A DNA stretch of 64,000 nt from IMG/VR virus record IMGVR_UViG_3300027969_002350, positions 26,494 to 90,493 of that record; one strand, given 5' to 3'. How positions within the stretch are numbered: position 1 is the first letter of the stretch; each line of letters opens with the position of its first letter. A program made the translations under genes and the position numbers. This document shows, piece by piece, positions 6,723-13,766 of the stretch. The DNA comes from a virus. The notes below the pieces were generated by a model. The model was not told the origin of the DNA. It did no database searches and worked only from the letters and a program-made list of their open reading frames with translations.

Positions 6723-6977
6723 ATGGCTACATCTAAACTTTTCAAAGTAGTTGGCGTTTCAACCCTTAATGGCAAAACTAAAGTTCGTTTTGCCAATGAC
6801 ACCGCCCGTGTCAAAATCCTTGTCAAGAACGGTCATACCGCAATTGACTTGCACGAGTTGCCTGAGGCAATGACAAAAGAAGCCGCACTGGCTCACGTTA
6901 AGGCTAATAACCTTTTTGCTATCCCTGCAGACACAGATATTTCTGCAGAAGACTTAGTAGCAGTAGCAGGCAAGTAA
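6723..6977 (+). CDS. Hypothetical early protein, 84 aa
   Basis: I place the start at ATG 6723, after a purine-rich stretch (AGAGAAAGAAAA). An in-frame ATG at 6675 would give 16 more residues of unlikely composition. The body alternates strands and helices (LFKVVGVSTLNGKTKVRFAN; AMTKEAALAHVKANNLF) and ends in an acidic tail (DISAEDLVAVAGK). No membrane or signal segments. A strong terminator follows three bases after the stop, so this is probably an abundant single-gene transcript. Confidence 0.7.
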   Translation: MATSKLFKVVGVSTLNGKTKVRFANDTARVKILVKNGHTAIDLHELPEAMTKEAALAHVKANNLFAIPADTDISAEDLVAVAGK

Positions 6978-6979
6978 TT

Positions 6980-7016
6980 AGGATGGGCACAGAAGTGTGC
7001 CCAATCCTTTCTTTTT
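6980..7016 (+). terminator. Rho-independent terminator
   Basis: GGGCACA-GAAG-TGTGCCC forms a perfect 7-bp GC-rich stem, extended by AGGAT/ATCCT around a one-base bulge and followed by TTCTTTTT. It ends the 6723 transcript. Genes at 7028 and 7251 may depend on read-through. Confidence 0.85.
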
Positions 7017-7027
7017 AGGAAATCATA

Positions 7028-7249
7028 ATGAGCAGATTACAGTTGCACGGACGCCAGTTCATGGTGTTTGATGCTAACAATAAAGATCATCGCAAGTGGT
7101 TTGCTGACTTTAATGCAACAAGACGTTGGGGTAAATGCCCTGTGCGTTTTGTAGTTAATGATGATCATGGCGACCTGATCACTCAAATCCAACGAGAACT
7201 AATCCAGTTCTATGTTGACAAAGAATTTAAAACCGTAGTAAAGAAATAA
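7028..7249 (+). CDS. Hypothetical protein, 73 aa
   Basis: The 73-residue protein is rich in basic and aromatic residues (RLQLHGRQFMVFDANNKDHR; WFADFNATRRWGKCPVRF). It is preceded by AGGAAATC eleven bases after the terminator hairpin. No own promoter is visible, so it is probably expressed by read-through. The next small gene begins one base after its stop. The family is not recognised. Confidence 0.65.
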   Translation: MSRLQLHGRQFMVFDANNKDHRKWFADFNATRRWGKCPVRFVVNDDHGDLITQIQRELIQFYVDKEFKTVVKK

Positions 7250-7250
7250 A

Positions 7251-7364
7251 ATGACACAACCTGTAACAACACCTAAAGTCGGTGACAAAGTCCGTAGCTC
7301 AACTGGCGGAGTTATCACATACACTAAGACAGGTCTAATCCACACTATGTCAAAGAATCGTTAA
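7251..7364 (+). CDS. Tiny SH3/KOW-like protein, 37 aa
   Basis: A 37-codon gene beginning one base after the 7028 gene stops. The sequence VGDKVRSSTGGVITYTKTG has the Val-Gly-Asp-x-Val...Gly pattern of small SH3-like or KOW-type barrels found in phage mini-proteins. Its TAA stop is directly followed by the TTGACA of the AAA+ gene promoter. The coding call rests on packing and composition. Confidence 0.5.
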   Translation: MTQPVTTPKVGDKVRSSTGGVITYTKTGLIHTMSKNR

Positions 7365-7393
7365 TTGACATTAAATAGTTTTGACGTTACAAT
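7365..7393 (+). promoter_or_regulatory. Sigma-70 promoter of the AAA+ ATPase gene
   Basis: TTGACA 7365-7370, 17-bp spacer, TACAAT 7388-7393, then AGGAG before ATG 7429. The sequence after the -35, TTGACATTAAATA, is shared only with the promoter of the partner VWA gene at 8861. Confidence 0.9.
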
Positions 7394-7428
7394 AGACACA
7401 TAGCAAAACATTTATAGGAGTATGCTAA

Positions 7429-8544
7429 ATGGCAAAAGTAAATAAAGGCGGAGTCGGCGAACCCCGTACAGTAAAGATAACAGAAGCAAAGCGTCTCGTT
7501 CGCCATGCTATGAAGAAAAAACGTCCAGTGTTCCTTTGGGGTCCTCCAGGCGTGGGTAAATCCGACCTTGCCGCTCAGTTGGCAGATGAAATGGGCGGAG
7601 CACTAATTGACGTTCGTTTGAACTTGTGGGAACCTACAGACATTAAAGGTATCCCTTACTATAACGCAAAAGAAAATGTAATGAGCTGGGCTCCTCCAGC
7701 AGAACTGCCCACTAAAGAGTTTGCCGCAAAGCATCCTGTGGTAGTGCTATTCCTAGACGAGCTTGCAGGTGCGGCTCCTGCTGTACAGGCCGCGGCTTAC
7801 CAACTTATCCTTAACCGCAAGGTAGGTACATACGAACTGCCAGACAATGTTGTTATTATGGCGGCAGGTAACCGTATGACAGACAAGGGTGTAACTTATC
7901 GTATGCCTACTCCGCTAGCTAACCGCTTTGTTCACTTTGAACTTCGTGTAGACTTTGCAGACTGGAATGTTTGGGCATTACAAAACCGTATCCACCCGGA
8001 CGTGGTAGGTTACCTTAACTACCAAAAAGCAGACCTGTACAACTTTGATCCTACAGTACACGACCGCAGTTTTGCCACTCCACGTAGTTGGATGTTCGTC
8101 AGCGACTTGCTTGATGACGACATGACAGACAACGAGCAGACAGATACTGTAGCAGGTTGTGTTGGTGAAGGTCTTGCTATTAAGTTTATGGCACACCGTA
8201 AGATTGCCGCAGACTTGCCTACTCCTACAGACGTGCTGTCTGGTAAAGTTAAAGAACTAAAGACTAAAGAAATTAGTGCTATGTATTCTTTGACAACTGG
8301 TATGTGCTACGAGCTCAAAGACAACTACGAGACTGCTAAAAAGGCAGGTAAGCTAGACACATGGCATACTAACTGTGAAAACTTTATCCAGTTTATGATG
8401 GATAATTTTGAGGCAGAGATGGTTATTATGGGTGCCCATACAGCACTTAAGAATTACAACTTGCCCTTTGACCACAAGAAGCTTAAGAACTTTCCAGACT
8501 TCTTTAAACGCTACGCTCACTTGGTAGTGGATGTCAGTAACTAA
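7429..8544 (+). CDS. MoxR-type AAA+ ATPase
   Basis: The 371-residue protein has Walker A GPPGVGKS at residues 38-45, Walker B VVLFLDE at ~105-111, sensor-1 region AAGNR and an Arg-bearing PTPLANRF segment. This is the MoxR/RavA branch of AAA+ chaperone-like ATPases, which typically partner with VWA-domain proteins to remodel or load cofactors into protein complexes. The partner is encoded at 8911. Base composition of this gene and its partner is visibly more GC-rich than the leftward island. Its stop overlaps the 8531 gene by 14 bases. Confidence 0.93.
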   Translation: MAKVNKGGVGEPRTVKITEAKRLVRHAMKKKRPVFLWGPPGVGKSDLAAQLADEMGGALIDVRLNLWEPTDIKGIPYYNAKENVMSWAPPAELPTKEFAAKHPVVVLFLDELAGAAPAVQAAAYQLILNRKVGTYELPDNVVIMAAGNRMTDKGVTYRMPTPLANRFVHFELRVDFADWNVWALQNRIHPDVVGYLNYQKADLYNFDPTVHDRSFATPRSWMFVSDLLDDDMTDNEQTDTVAGCVGEGLAIKFMAHRKIAADLPTPTDVLSGKVKELKTKEISAMYSLTTGMCYELKDNYETAKKAGKLDTWHTNCENFIQFMMDNFEAEMVIMGAHTALKNYNLPFDHKKLKNFPDFFKRYAHLVVDVSN

Positions 8545-8860
8545 GACAAACAAAGAAGGGGACTTGATCCCTTTCTTGCCTAATACAGTTGACTTGGTAT
8601 ATGGTGGCATGGACTATGCTAGAAGTGTGTTTGGTACAGCAAAAATCTCCAGAACACTGATAGTAAACTATTTTGACAATGCCAGACGTACATGGCCCAA
8701 TGCAGATATACCTCATGGCTTCAGTAGGTATTCTGTGACAAGTTGGTGTAAGGAACGTGGCATCAAACCTTTGCACTACTATACACCAATGTCAGAGAGA
8801 ACAGTTTGGTTTAGGGAAGAGTCAGACTTATTTGCATTTAAACTAAGGTTTGGAATCTAA
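8531..8860 (+). CDS. Hypothetical protein between the MoxR and VWA genes, 109 aa
   Basis: The protein starts inside the end of the MoxR gene (14-base overlap) and is probably co-translated with it. The 109 residues are basic and aromatic-rich, with segments such as FDNARRTWPNADIPHGFSRY and RYSVTSWCKERGI. No domain is recognised. Its position between the ATPase and the VWA protein suggests an adaptor or substrate for that pair, but this is inferred from context only. Confidence 0.7.
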   Translation: MSVTKTNKEGDLIPFLPNTVDLVYGGMDYARSVFGTAKISRTLIVNYFDNARRTWPNADIPHGFSRYSVTSWCKERGIKPLHYYTPMSERTVWFREESDLFAFKLRFGI

Positions 8861-8889
8861 TTGACATTAAATAAGTTTATGTGTATAAT
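8861..8889 (+). promoter_or_regulatory. Sigma-70 promoter of the VWA/metallopeptidase gene
   Basis: TTGACA 8861-8866 directly after the previous TAA, 17-bp spacer, TATAAT 8884-8889, then AGGAG before ATG 8911. It shares TTGACATTAAATA with the MoxR promoter, so the pair may be regulated together. Confidence 0.92.
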
Positions 8890-8910
8890 AGATACATACA
8901 GGAGCACAAT

Positions 8911-10104
8911 ATGAAATTCACAACAAAAGATAGACTTACTAAAGCCCGTGTTAAGATGTTGCTTAAACATCCTTTCTGGGGTAACTTGGCAACTCGTCTT
9001 AAAATGGTAGAGAACAGCGAGTGGTTGACAACTGCCGCTACAGATGGTCGCCACTTTTACTATTGTGAAAAGTTTATTGAAAGTCTAGACGACGAGGAAC
9101 TAGTGTTCTTGTTTGGACACGAAGTTGGTCACATTGTCTATGACCACATGGGACGCCGTGGAGACCGAGATCCGCAATTATGGAACATGGCCGGAGACTA
9201 TCTTATCAACGACATGCTTATCCAAAACAATGTAGGCAAAAAGATTACCAAGGTGCCAATCCTTTGGGATCCTAAATTCCGTGACATGACAGCAGAAGAA
9301 GTCTATGACGACTTGTTTAAGAACGCTGTTAAGATCCAAGTTACTTTGGACATGCACATGGACGGCAGTGGCGAAGAAGGTGAAGACGGTAAAGGCAGTG
9401 ACGGCAAGTCTAAGTCAAGTGGTATTAAGATTGACGAAGAGACTGCCAAGAAGATGCGTGACGAGATGAAAGAAGCTATCCTGCAAAGTGCTCAGGCCGC
9501 AGGTGCAGGTAACGTTCCGGCAGGCATTAAACGTCTTATTAATAACTTTACTGCTCCTAAGATGCGCTGGCAAGACCTGTTGCGTATCCAATTGGAATCT
9601 AGTCTTAAAAGTAATTATAGTTTTATGCGTCCCAGCCGTAAGGGTTGGCATACAGGTGCAGTACTGCCGGGTATGTTGCCAGCAGAAGAATTGGATGTAG
9701 TAATTGGTATTGACATGTCTGGCAGTATTAGCCAAGAGATGGCACAAGACTTCTTATCAGAAGTTAAAGGCATGATGGATTTGTATCCTACTTACAAAAT
9801 CCATGTATTCTGTTTTGATACAGAAGTGTACAATCCTGTGACGTTCAGCGATGACTATGGAGATGACATTAGTACATACGAAACAATGGGTGGCGGCGGA
9901 ACTGACTTTGACGCTTGCTTCCGTTACATGAAGGAAGAAGACATTAATCCAAAACAATTTATTATGTTTACAGACGGCTACCCATACGACAGTTGGGGTG
10001 ACGAAAACTACTGCGACACGTTATTTGTTGTACATGGCAATGAACAGATAGAAGCACCATTTGGTGTAACAGCACATTATACTTTTGACAACGAAACTGT
10101 ATAA
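8911..10104 (+). CDS. Metallopeptidase-like / VWA-domain protein (DUF2201-type), partner of MoxR
   Basis: The protein has 397 residues. The N-terminal part has a zincin HExxH motif (H70-EVG-H74, in FGHEVGHIVYDH). An acidic Gly/Asp linker (~150-170) follows. The C-terminal VWA-like domain carries an intact MIDAS-type DMSGS in VVIGIDMSGSIS and a later GGGTDF motif. ATG 8911 is chosen because it follows AGGAG; a GTG at 8881 lies in the promoter. MoxR plus metallopeptidase-VWA pairs occur in bacteria and some large phages, where the client is generally unknown. Confidence 0.9.
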   Translation: MKFTTKDRLTKARVKMLLKHPFWGNLATRLKMVENSEWLTTAATDGRHFYYCEKFIESLDDEELVFLFGHEVGHIVYDHMGRRGDRDPQLWNMAGDYLINDMLIQNNVGKKITKVPILWDPKFRDMTAEEVYDDLFKNAVKIQVTLDMHMDGSGEEGEDGKGSDGKSKSSGIKIDEETAKKMRDEMKEAILQSAQAAGAGNVPAGIKRLINNFTAPKMRWQDLLRIQLESSLKSNYSFMRPSRKGWHTGAVLPGMLPAEELDVVIGIDMSGSISQEMAQDFLSEVKGMMDLYPTYKIHVFCFDTEVYNPVTFSDDYGDDISTYETMGGGGTDFDACFRYMKEEDINPKQFIMFTDGYPYDSWGDENYCDTLFVVHGNEQIEAPFGVTAHYTFDNETV

Positions 10105-10108
10105 GTTT

Positions 10109-10136
10109 AAATAGGACCTCAGCGTTCTATTTTTTT
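10109..10136 (+). terminator. Rho-independent terminator after the VWA gene
   Basis: AAATAGGA and TTCTATTT pair (eight positions, one G-T) around an 8-base loop, followed by a run of T. It ends the rightward early block and overlaps the 3' end of the leftward 10119 gene. Confidence 0.6.
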
Positions 10137-11057
10137 GAGTATTTCTTTTATCTTAGCAGTATGCACTAGGTTAATATTATCTCGCAAGTGTGCATAAGAA
10201 ATGCCGGGATTTAAATCAAATACACTACAGATATATGTTATATCCTTCTTTACTTTTTCTAACATGATATTTTGAGAATAACTTAATTCAAAATTAGGAT
10301 ATGCAAGTTGTATCTGTTCGATATTTTTATTAAAAATTAAATCATACATATCTATGTTACGGTATCCCGGCATATCTTTTACCAGTCGACGCCCAAAGGA
10401 TTTTATCCTGTTGTTCCATTCATTTTTATAAAATTTTTGGGTAGCAATAGGATCATTGTGTAACTGTTGTTCTATTGGTATTTCTGGCTTGTCTATTGTG
10501 TAATAAAATTTTTTGTAATACATTAAAATATCAACTAACCACATTTTATCAAAAGAAAATTGGCAATAAATTTTTTGTTTCCAATTTAAATTATTGATAA
10601 GAGGATTTGTATTTTCATAATGGCATTTTAAATGTGTAAACTTTAAATCGTTGACGTCAAATAATGGCTCTATCTCTGCTAGTTCAAGTAATTGTTCAGG
10701 TGAATATTTCATCGAAGTAGGATGAATTTGTTCATAGTGTCCATGTTCTCTAACTAGAGGTTCAGTTAACTGGTATATTACATAAATTAACGCCTTATCA
10801 TATTCATCTCCATGATATTTTTCTTTTAATAATGAAGTGTGATCATTTATATATTTTTTATAATAATTATGGTTGCTGCCATTTTCTAAATATTCCAATG
10901 TTCTATCCCAATTAAACCATTCTAAATTAGGCCATTGATTTTTATCGCGTATAAAATTAGCGTCTTCAATGAACCGCATAAAGAACGCCCCCATTGCACC
11001 GCCTACCCACATTACCGGAGTTAAATTATTAATTAATAGTTCATGATTTTTGTTCAT
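10119..11057 (-). CDS. Hypothetical protein, 312 aa, monocistronic late gene
   Basis: ATG 11057 is chosen over an earlier in-frame ATG because a TATAAATA octamer ends six bases before it. The protein is rich in Asn, Tyr, Lys and Ile. A Gly-containing hydrophobic segment near the N-terminus (TPVMWVGGAMGAFFMRFI) is faintly like the nucleotide-binding loop of sulfotransferase-like phage proteins, but I see no full motif set. No other domain is recognised. It converges on the VWA gene and stands alone between two early blocks. Confidence 0.75.
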   Translation of the reverse strand: MNKNHELLINNLTPVMWVGGAMGAFFMRFIEDANFIRDKNQWPNLEWFNWDRTLEYLENGSNHNYYKKYINDHTSLLKEKYHGDEYDKALIYVIYQLTEPLVREHGHYEQIHPTSMKYSPEQLLELAEIEPLFDVNDLKFTHLKCHYENTNPLINNLNWKQKIYCQFSFDKMWLVDILMYYKKFYYTIDKPEIPIEQQLHNDPIATQKFYKNEWNNRIKSFGRRLVKDMPGYRNIDMYDLIFNKNIEQIQLAYPNFELSYSQNIMLEKVKKDITYICSVFDLNPGISYAHLRDNINLVHTAKIKEILKKIER

Positions 11058-11062
11058 GCTTT

Positions 11063-11070
11063 TATTTATA
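11063..11070 (-). promoter_or_regulatory. T4-type late promoter TATAAATA, five bases before ATG 11057
   Basis: Minus strand TATAAATA-AAAGC-ATG, the same spacing as at 4884. The predicted transcript is leaderless. It abuts the rightward sigma-70 promoter beginning at 11072. Confidence 0.7.
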
Positions 11071-11071
11071 T

Positions 11072-11100
11072 TTGACAAAGTGCAAATCTTAATGTATAAT
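11072..11100 (+). promoter_or_regulatory. Sigma-70 promoter of the 11160-13223 block
   Basis: TTGACA 11072-11077, 17-bp spacer, TATAAT 11095-11100. A further TATAAT-like string lies near 11125. AAGGAG precedes ATG 11160. One base separates this -35 from the divergent late octamer. Confidence 0.88.
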
Positions 11101-11159
11101 AAGAACATATGCTATAAATAAAATAGGTATATAATATATCAACCTTAAGGAGAATTTAA

Positions 11160-11426
11160 ATGAACTTGACAGATCTATCTACACTACTAGCCGCAATTGA
11201 TATCGCAGTTAAACGTGGTGCTTTCAGCGTACTAGAGATTGGTGCAGTTGGAGAAACAGCTACTAAGCTAAACAACTTCTTGCTAGAAGCTAAAAAGCAA
11301 CAAGAAGAAGCCGCTGCCGCCCAAGCCGCAGAAGCACCTGCTGATGCCGCGCCAGAAGCACCTGCTGATGCCGCGCCAGAAGCACCTGCTGAAGTTGTTG
11401 CAGAAGCTCCGGTAGAACAAGCCTAA
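11160..11426 (+). CDS. Conserved-type small protein with Ala/Pro/Glu repeat tail, 88 aa
   Basis: The N-terminal ~48 residues form a helical domain (LSTLLAAIDIAVKRGAFSVL; ETATKLNNFLLEAKKQQEEA) resembling small proteins I recall from T4-like marine phages. The C-terminal half is a low-complexity Ala/Pro/Glu/Asp tail built from an imperfect APADAAPE repeat, encoded by a 24-bp DNA repeat at 11331-11392. The repeat tail is probably disordered and may vary in length between relatives. It is first in an operon running through thyX, with AAGGAG as ribosome site. Function unknown. Confidence 0.75.
   Translation: MNLTDLSTLLAAIDIAVKRGAFSVLEIGAVGETATKLNNFLLEAKKQQEEAAAAQAAEAPADAAPEAPADAAPEAPAEVVAEAPVEQA
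11331..11392 (+). repeat. 24-bp tandem repeat within a coding region, about 2.6 copies
   Basis: Two perfect 24-bp units at 11331-11354 and 11355-11378, plus 14 bases of a third. Each encodes eight residues of the Ala/Pro/Glu/Asp tail. The exact DNA identity suggests recent expansion by slippage. Confidence 0.95.
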
Positions 11427-11439
11427 TTAGGAATTAACT

Positions 11440-12021
11440 ATGCCTAAGTTTACTAAACACGTAGGGCAAGTTGTTAGCACAGGTAAGAAGTGTGTTGTTG
11501 TATTTAGAACAATACCTAATGACACAACTTCTTGCCTTGTTATACAAACTGAAGATATTCCCAATCTTTATCACGACGACCTAATTAATGCGGTCGAAAG
11601 TGATACAGCTCAAGAGAATATGGACTTCTTTAAATATGCTCAACGTACACAATTCCATGATGGAAGAACTATCCTAGAAGGTAGTCATCAAAGTGGTTGG
11701 ATGAAAAAGTTTCTAACTACTGAGATTATGATGCTACCAACTTTAGAACATAAAATTCTACTCAGCGATCTTAATCAACAATTAGATCAAGCAGGTAGAA
11801 CAACTAGTGGTGATATCAGTCAACCCGCACCAGAAGGCAAGCCTGCCGGTATACTAGATGAAAAAGATATCGCTAATCAAATGCGTGGGCAAGCTGCCTT
11901 CTTCCGTAAGGAAGCAGAACGTTTACTCAAAGAAGCAAATGATTTAGATCCAACTGCGGCAACTGCCCAGCAGGTTGCTGAGGCTCCTGCGCCTAAGCGA
12001 GCATACAACAAAAAAAAGTAA
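11440..12021 (+). CDS. Conserved T4-like-phage hypothetical protein, 193 aa
   Basis: The N-terminal region (FTKHVGQVVSTGKKCVVVFR; TEDIPNLYHDDLINAVESD) matches, from memory, a protein widespread in T4-like marine phages and without known function. A later part has helical segments (AAFFRKEAERLLKEANDLD) and an Ala/Pro/Lys-rich tail ending KRAYNKKK. It lies between the 11160 and 12038 genes, spaced 13 and 16 bases, so it belongs to the same transcript. Only the coding call is firm. Confidence 0.8.
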   Translation: MPKFTKHVGQVVSTGKKCVVVFRTIPNDTTSCLVIQTEDIPNLYHDDLINAVESDTAQENMDFFKYAQRTQFHDGRTILEGSHQSGWMKKFLTTEIMMLPTLEHKILLSDLNQQLDQAGRTTSGDISQPAPEGKPAGILDEKDIANQMRGQAAFFRKEAERLLKEANDLDPTAATAQQVAEAPAPKRAYNKKK

Positions 12022-12037
12022 GTAAGGAACCCGAGTC

Positions 12038-12361
12038 ATGGCTATTAGGAAAAAGGATAGAAGTTTTGAAGAAATCCTTAAAGATGTTGTCATGGAAGAA
12101 GTTCCTATAGAATACATAACACACATTCAACTTAAACTTATAACCGGAGATGTTCTTGAATTTAATCAAGAAGAATTAGCAGGCTTAAAAGATGCCGGTG
12201 AAATTCTTAAAGCACAGGGCTTAGAGCACTTGCGTGATAATATTCAAGACATCGAGGTTTTTATTGACAGCAGTAAAATCAAGAATCGCGTCATAAAGTA
12301 TGTACGTGGTATACTAACCAGCCAATTCGGCGAAGAGAATGACACTAAGAACAGAAATTAA
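12038..12361 (+). CDS. Conserved-type hypothetical protein, 107 aa
   Basis: The 107-residue protein has a strand-loop segment ITHIQLKLITGDVLEFNQEE and a later IQDIEVFIDSSKIKNRV, looking like a small alpha/beta fold. It overlaps the start of thyX by 23 bases, so the two are probably translationally coupled. The position just before thyX might suggest a link with nucleotide metabolism or replication, but no motif supports it. Confidence 0.75.
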   Translation: MAIRKKDRSFEEILKDVVMEEVPIEYITHIQLKLITGDVLEFNQEELAGLKDAGEILKAQGLEHLRDNIQDIEVFIDSSKIKNRVIKYVRGILTSQFGEENDTKNRN

Positions 12362-13223
12362 TTTTGAAACAGATAAAAACTATCTTCCAGTATTGGATCA
12401 TGGTTTTGTAGGTCTTGTTGACCATATGGGCAGTGATAACGCCATCGTTCAAGCCGCTCGTGTTAGTTATGGTGCTGGCACAAAACAAGTTCAAGATGAC
12501 CGCAACTTAATCCGGTATCTAATGCGTCATGAACATACAACACCATTTGAAATGTGCGAAGTAAAGTTCCACATTAAACTTCCTATCTTTGTTATGCGAC
12601 AACTTGTACGGCATCGTACAGCCAGCATGAATGAATATAGTGCTCGCTATAGTGTGCTTACAGATGAGTTCTACATTCCAGAGTTTGAACAAATACAAAA
12701 GCAAAGCACAACTAACAAGCAAGGCAGAGAAGAAAGTGCCTGGGGCTTTGATGAGAAGCGTAGCGTACAACATGCTTTCCAACGTAGCTTTCATAATGCA
12801 TACAAAGAATATGCAAGTTTGCTGGGCAAGGAAGATTCTGGACTGGCACGTGAGCTTGCTAGGAGTGTGCTTCCAGTAGGCGGATATACAGAATTGTATT
12901 GGAAAGCCAACTTAAAGAACTTTCTGCACATGGCTCGCTTACGCATGGATCCACACGCTCAATGGGAGATCCGAGAGTTTGCAGGCGCTATGTATGACTT
13001 AGTTAAGCCATTATTTCCAGAGGCATGTACTGCATTTGAAGACTACGCTGTTAACTCAGTGAAGCTAAGTGCTGGAGAGTACGAGCTAGTTAAGAATTTA
13101 ATTAGTCATGCTAAATGGGCTTCGTTAGTCGAGCAATACGGCAATGACGAAAAAGCACTGGGCGCAGACGCAGGACTTGGTGTTCGTGAACTTAAAGAGT
13201 TTAAAGATAAATTAGGTCTGTAA
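12339..13223 (+). CDS. thyX: FAD-dependent thymidylate synthase ThyX
   Basis: The 294-residue protein contains the complete ThyX signature RHRTASMNEYSARY at residues 91-104 (RHRxxSxNExSxRY), with the preceding QLV and an EHTTPFE segment typical of the family. ThyX makes dTMP from dUMP using methylene-tetrahydrofolate, NADPH and FAD, supplying thymine for phage DNA synthesis. It is common in marine T4-like phages. Its start overlaps the 12038 gene, and its end overlaps the convergent 13212 gene by 12 bases. Confidence 0.96.
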   Translation: MTLRTEINFETDKNYLPVLDHGFVGLVDHMGSDNAIVQAARVSYGAGTKQVQDDRNLIRYLMRHEHTTPFEMCEVKFHIKLPIFVMRQLVRHRTASMNEYSARYSVLTDEFYIPEFEQIQKQSTTNKQGREESAWGFDEKRSVQHAFQRSFHNAYKEYASLLGKEDSGLARELARSVLPVGGYTELYWKANLKNFLHMARLRMDPHAQWEIREFAGAMYDLVKPLFPEACTAFEDYAVNSVKLSAGEYELVKNLISHAKWASLVEQYGNDEKALGADAGLGVRELKEFKDKLGL

Positions 13224-13766
13224 AGGATCTACACTAAGTTCATTAATGTGAACTCCTGCAGGCTGCGAGATTATCCATTTGATATAATCAGCAGCCTGTT
13301 TTGTTGGCATTGTTTTCCTGTCAGGATGCTTGGTTTGATTATTAGATAAAGTACCAAAGCTAATCAATGTAACTTTGGGATTAGTTGCCCACACACCAGT
13401 CATACCCAAACTGTTAGCATAATCACGTAATGCTTTCTTTTCAGCATTATATAACCAATCTGTTGCTTTCATAACCCTATCAGTTGTACTACCAACACAA
13501 ATTATTAAAGTTTGTTTGTTTTCTGTTTTAAGTTTTTTGTATACTGCTTCAAGTAACAATGTTTGATTGAACTTCCACAATGCACTATTAATAATGACTA
13601 TATCGTAATCAATACTCATATCAGCAAATACTTGTTGGTGTTCTGCTTTAGTTAGATCTAACTTATGAGTTGTTCTACTTACAAAAGTAAGGTCATGTCC
13701 TGTTAGCTCTGTGTTAAGAGCTTCTGCTAATCCATACGCTGGATTACCTGATATTAATATTTTCAT
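13212..13766 (-). CDS. Short-chain dehydrogenase-like protein (NAD(P)-binding Rossmann fold)
   Basis: The 184-residue protein begins with a strand-loop MKILISGNPAYGLAEAL in place of the classic TGxxxGxG nucleotide loop. It has VIINSA where SDRs have NNAG, a Ser in ICVGSTTD, and YNAEKKAL matching the catalytic YxxxK. It is short but keeps the Ser-Tyr-Lys order of SDR reductases. It is last in an eight-gene operon and overlaps the preceding SGNH gene by four bases (ATGA). Likely role: oxidoreduction of the operon's sugar-like substrate (inference). Confidence 0.75.
   Translation of the reverse strand: MKILISGNPAYGLAEALNTELTGHDLTFVSRTTHKLDLTKAEHQQVFADMSIDYDIVIINSALWKFNQTLLLEAVYKKLKTENKQTLIICVGSTTDRVMKATDWLYNAEKKALRDYANSLGMTGVWATNPKVTLISFGTLSNNQTKHPDRKTMPTKQAADYIKWIISQPAGVHINELSVDPLQT

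Noticed and set aside
8881-8910. GTG start for the VWA/metallopeptidase gene
   Set aside because: The segment contains the -10 box and the ribosome site; ATG 8911 follows AGGAG at normal distance.
11331-11392. Tandem repeat as a regulatory iteron
   Set aside because: It is in frame, encodes an Ala/Pro/Glu tail, and lies inside a gene, so protein-level slippage is the simpler reading.
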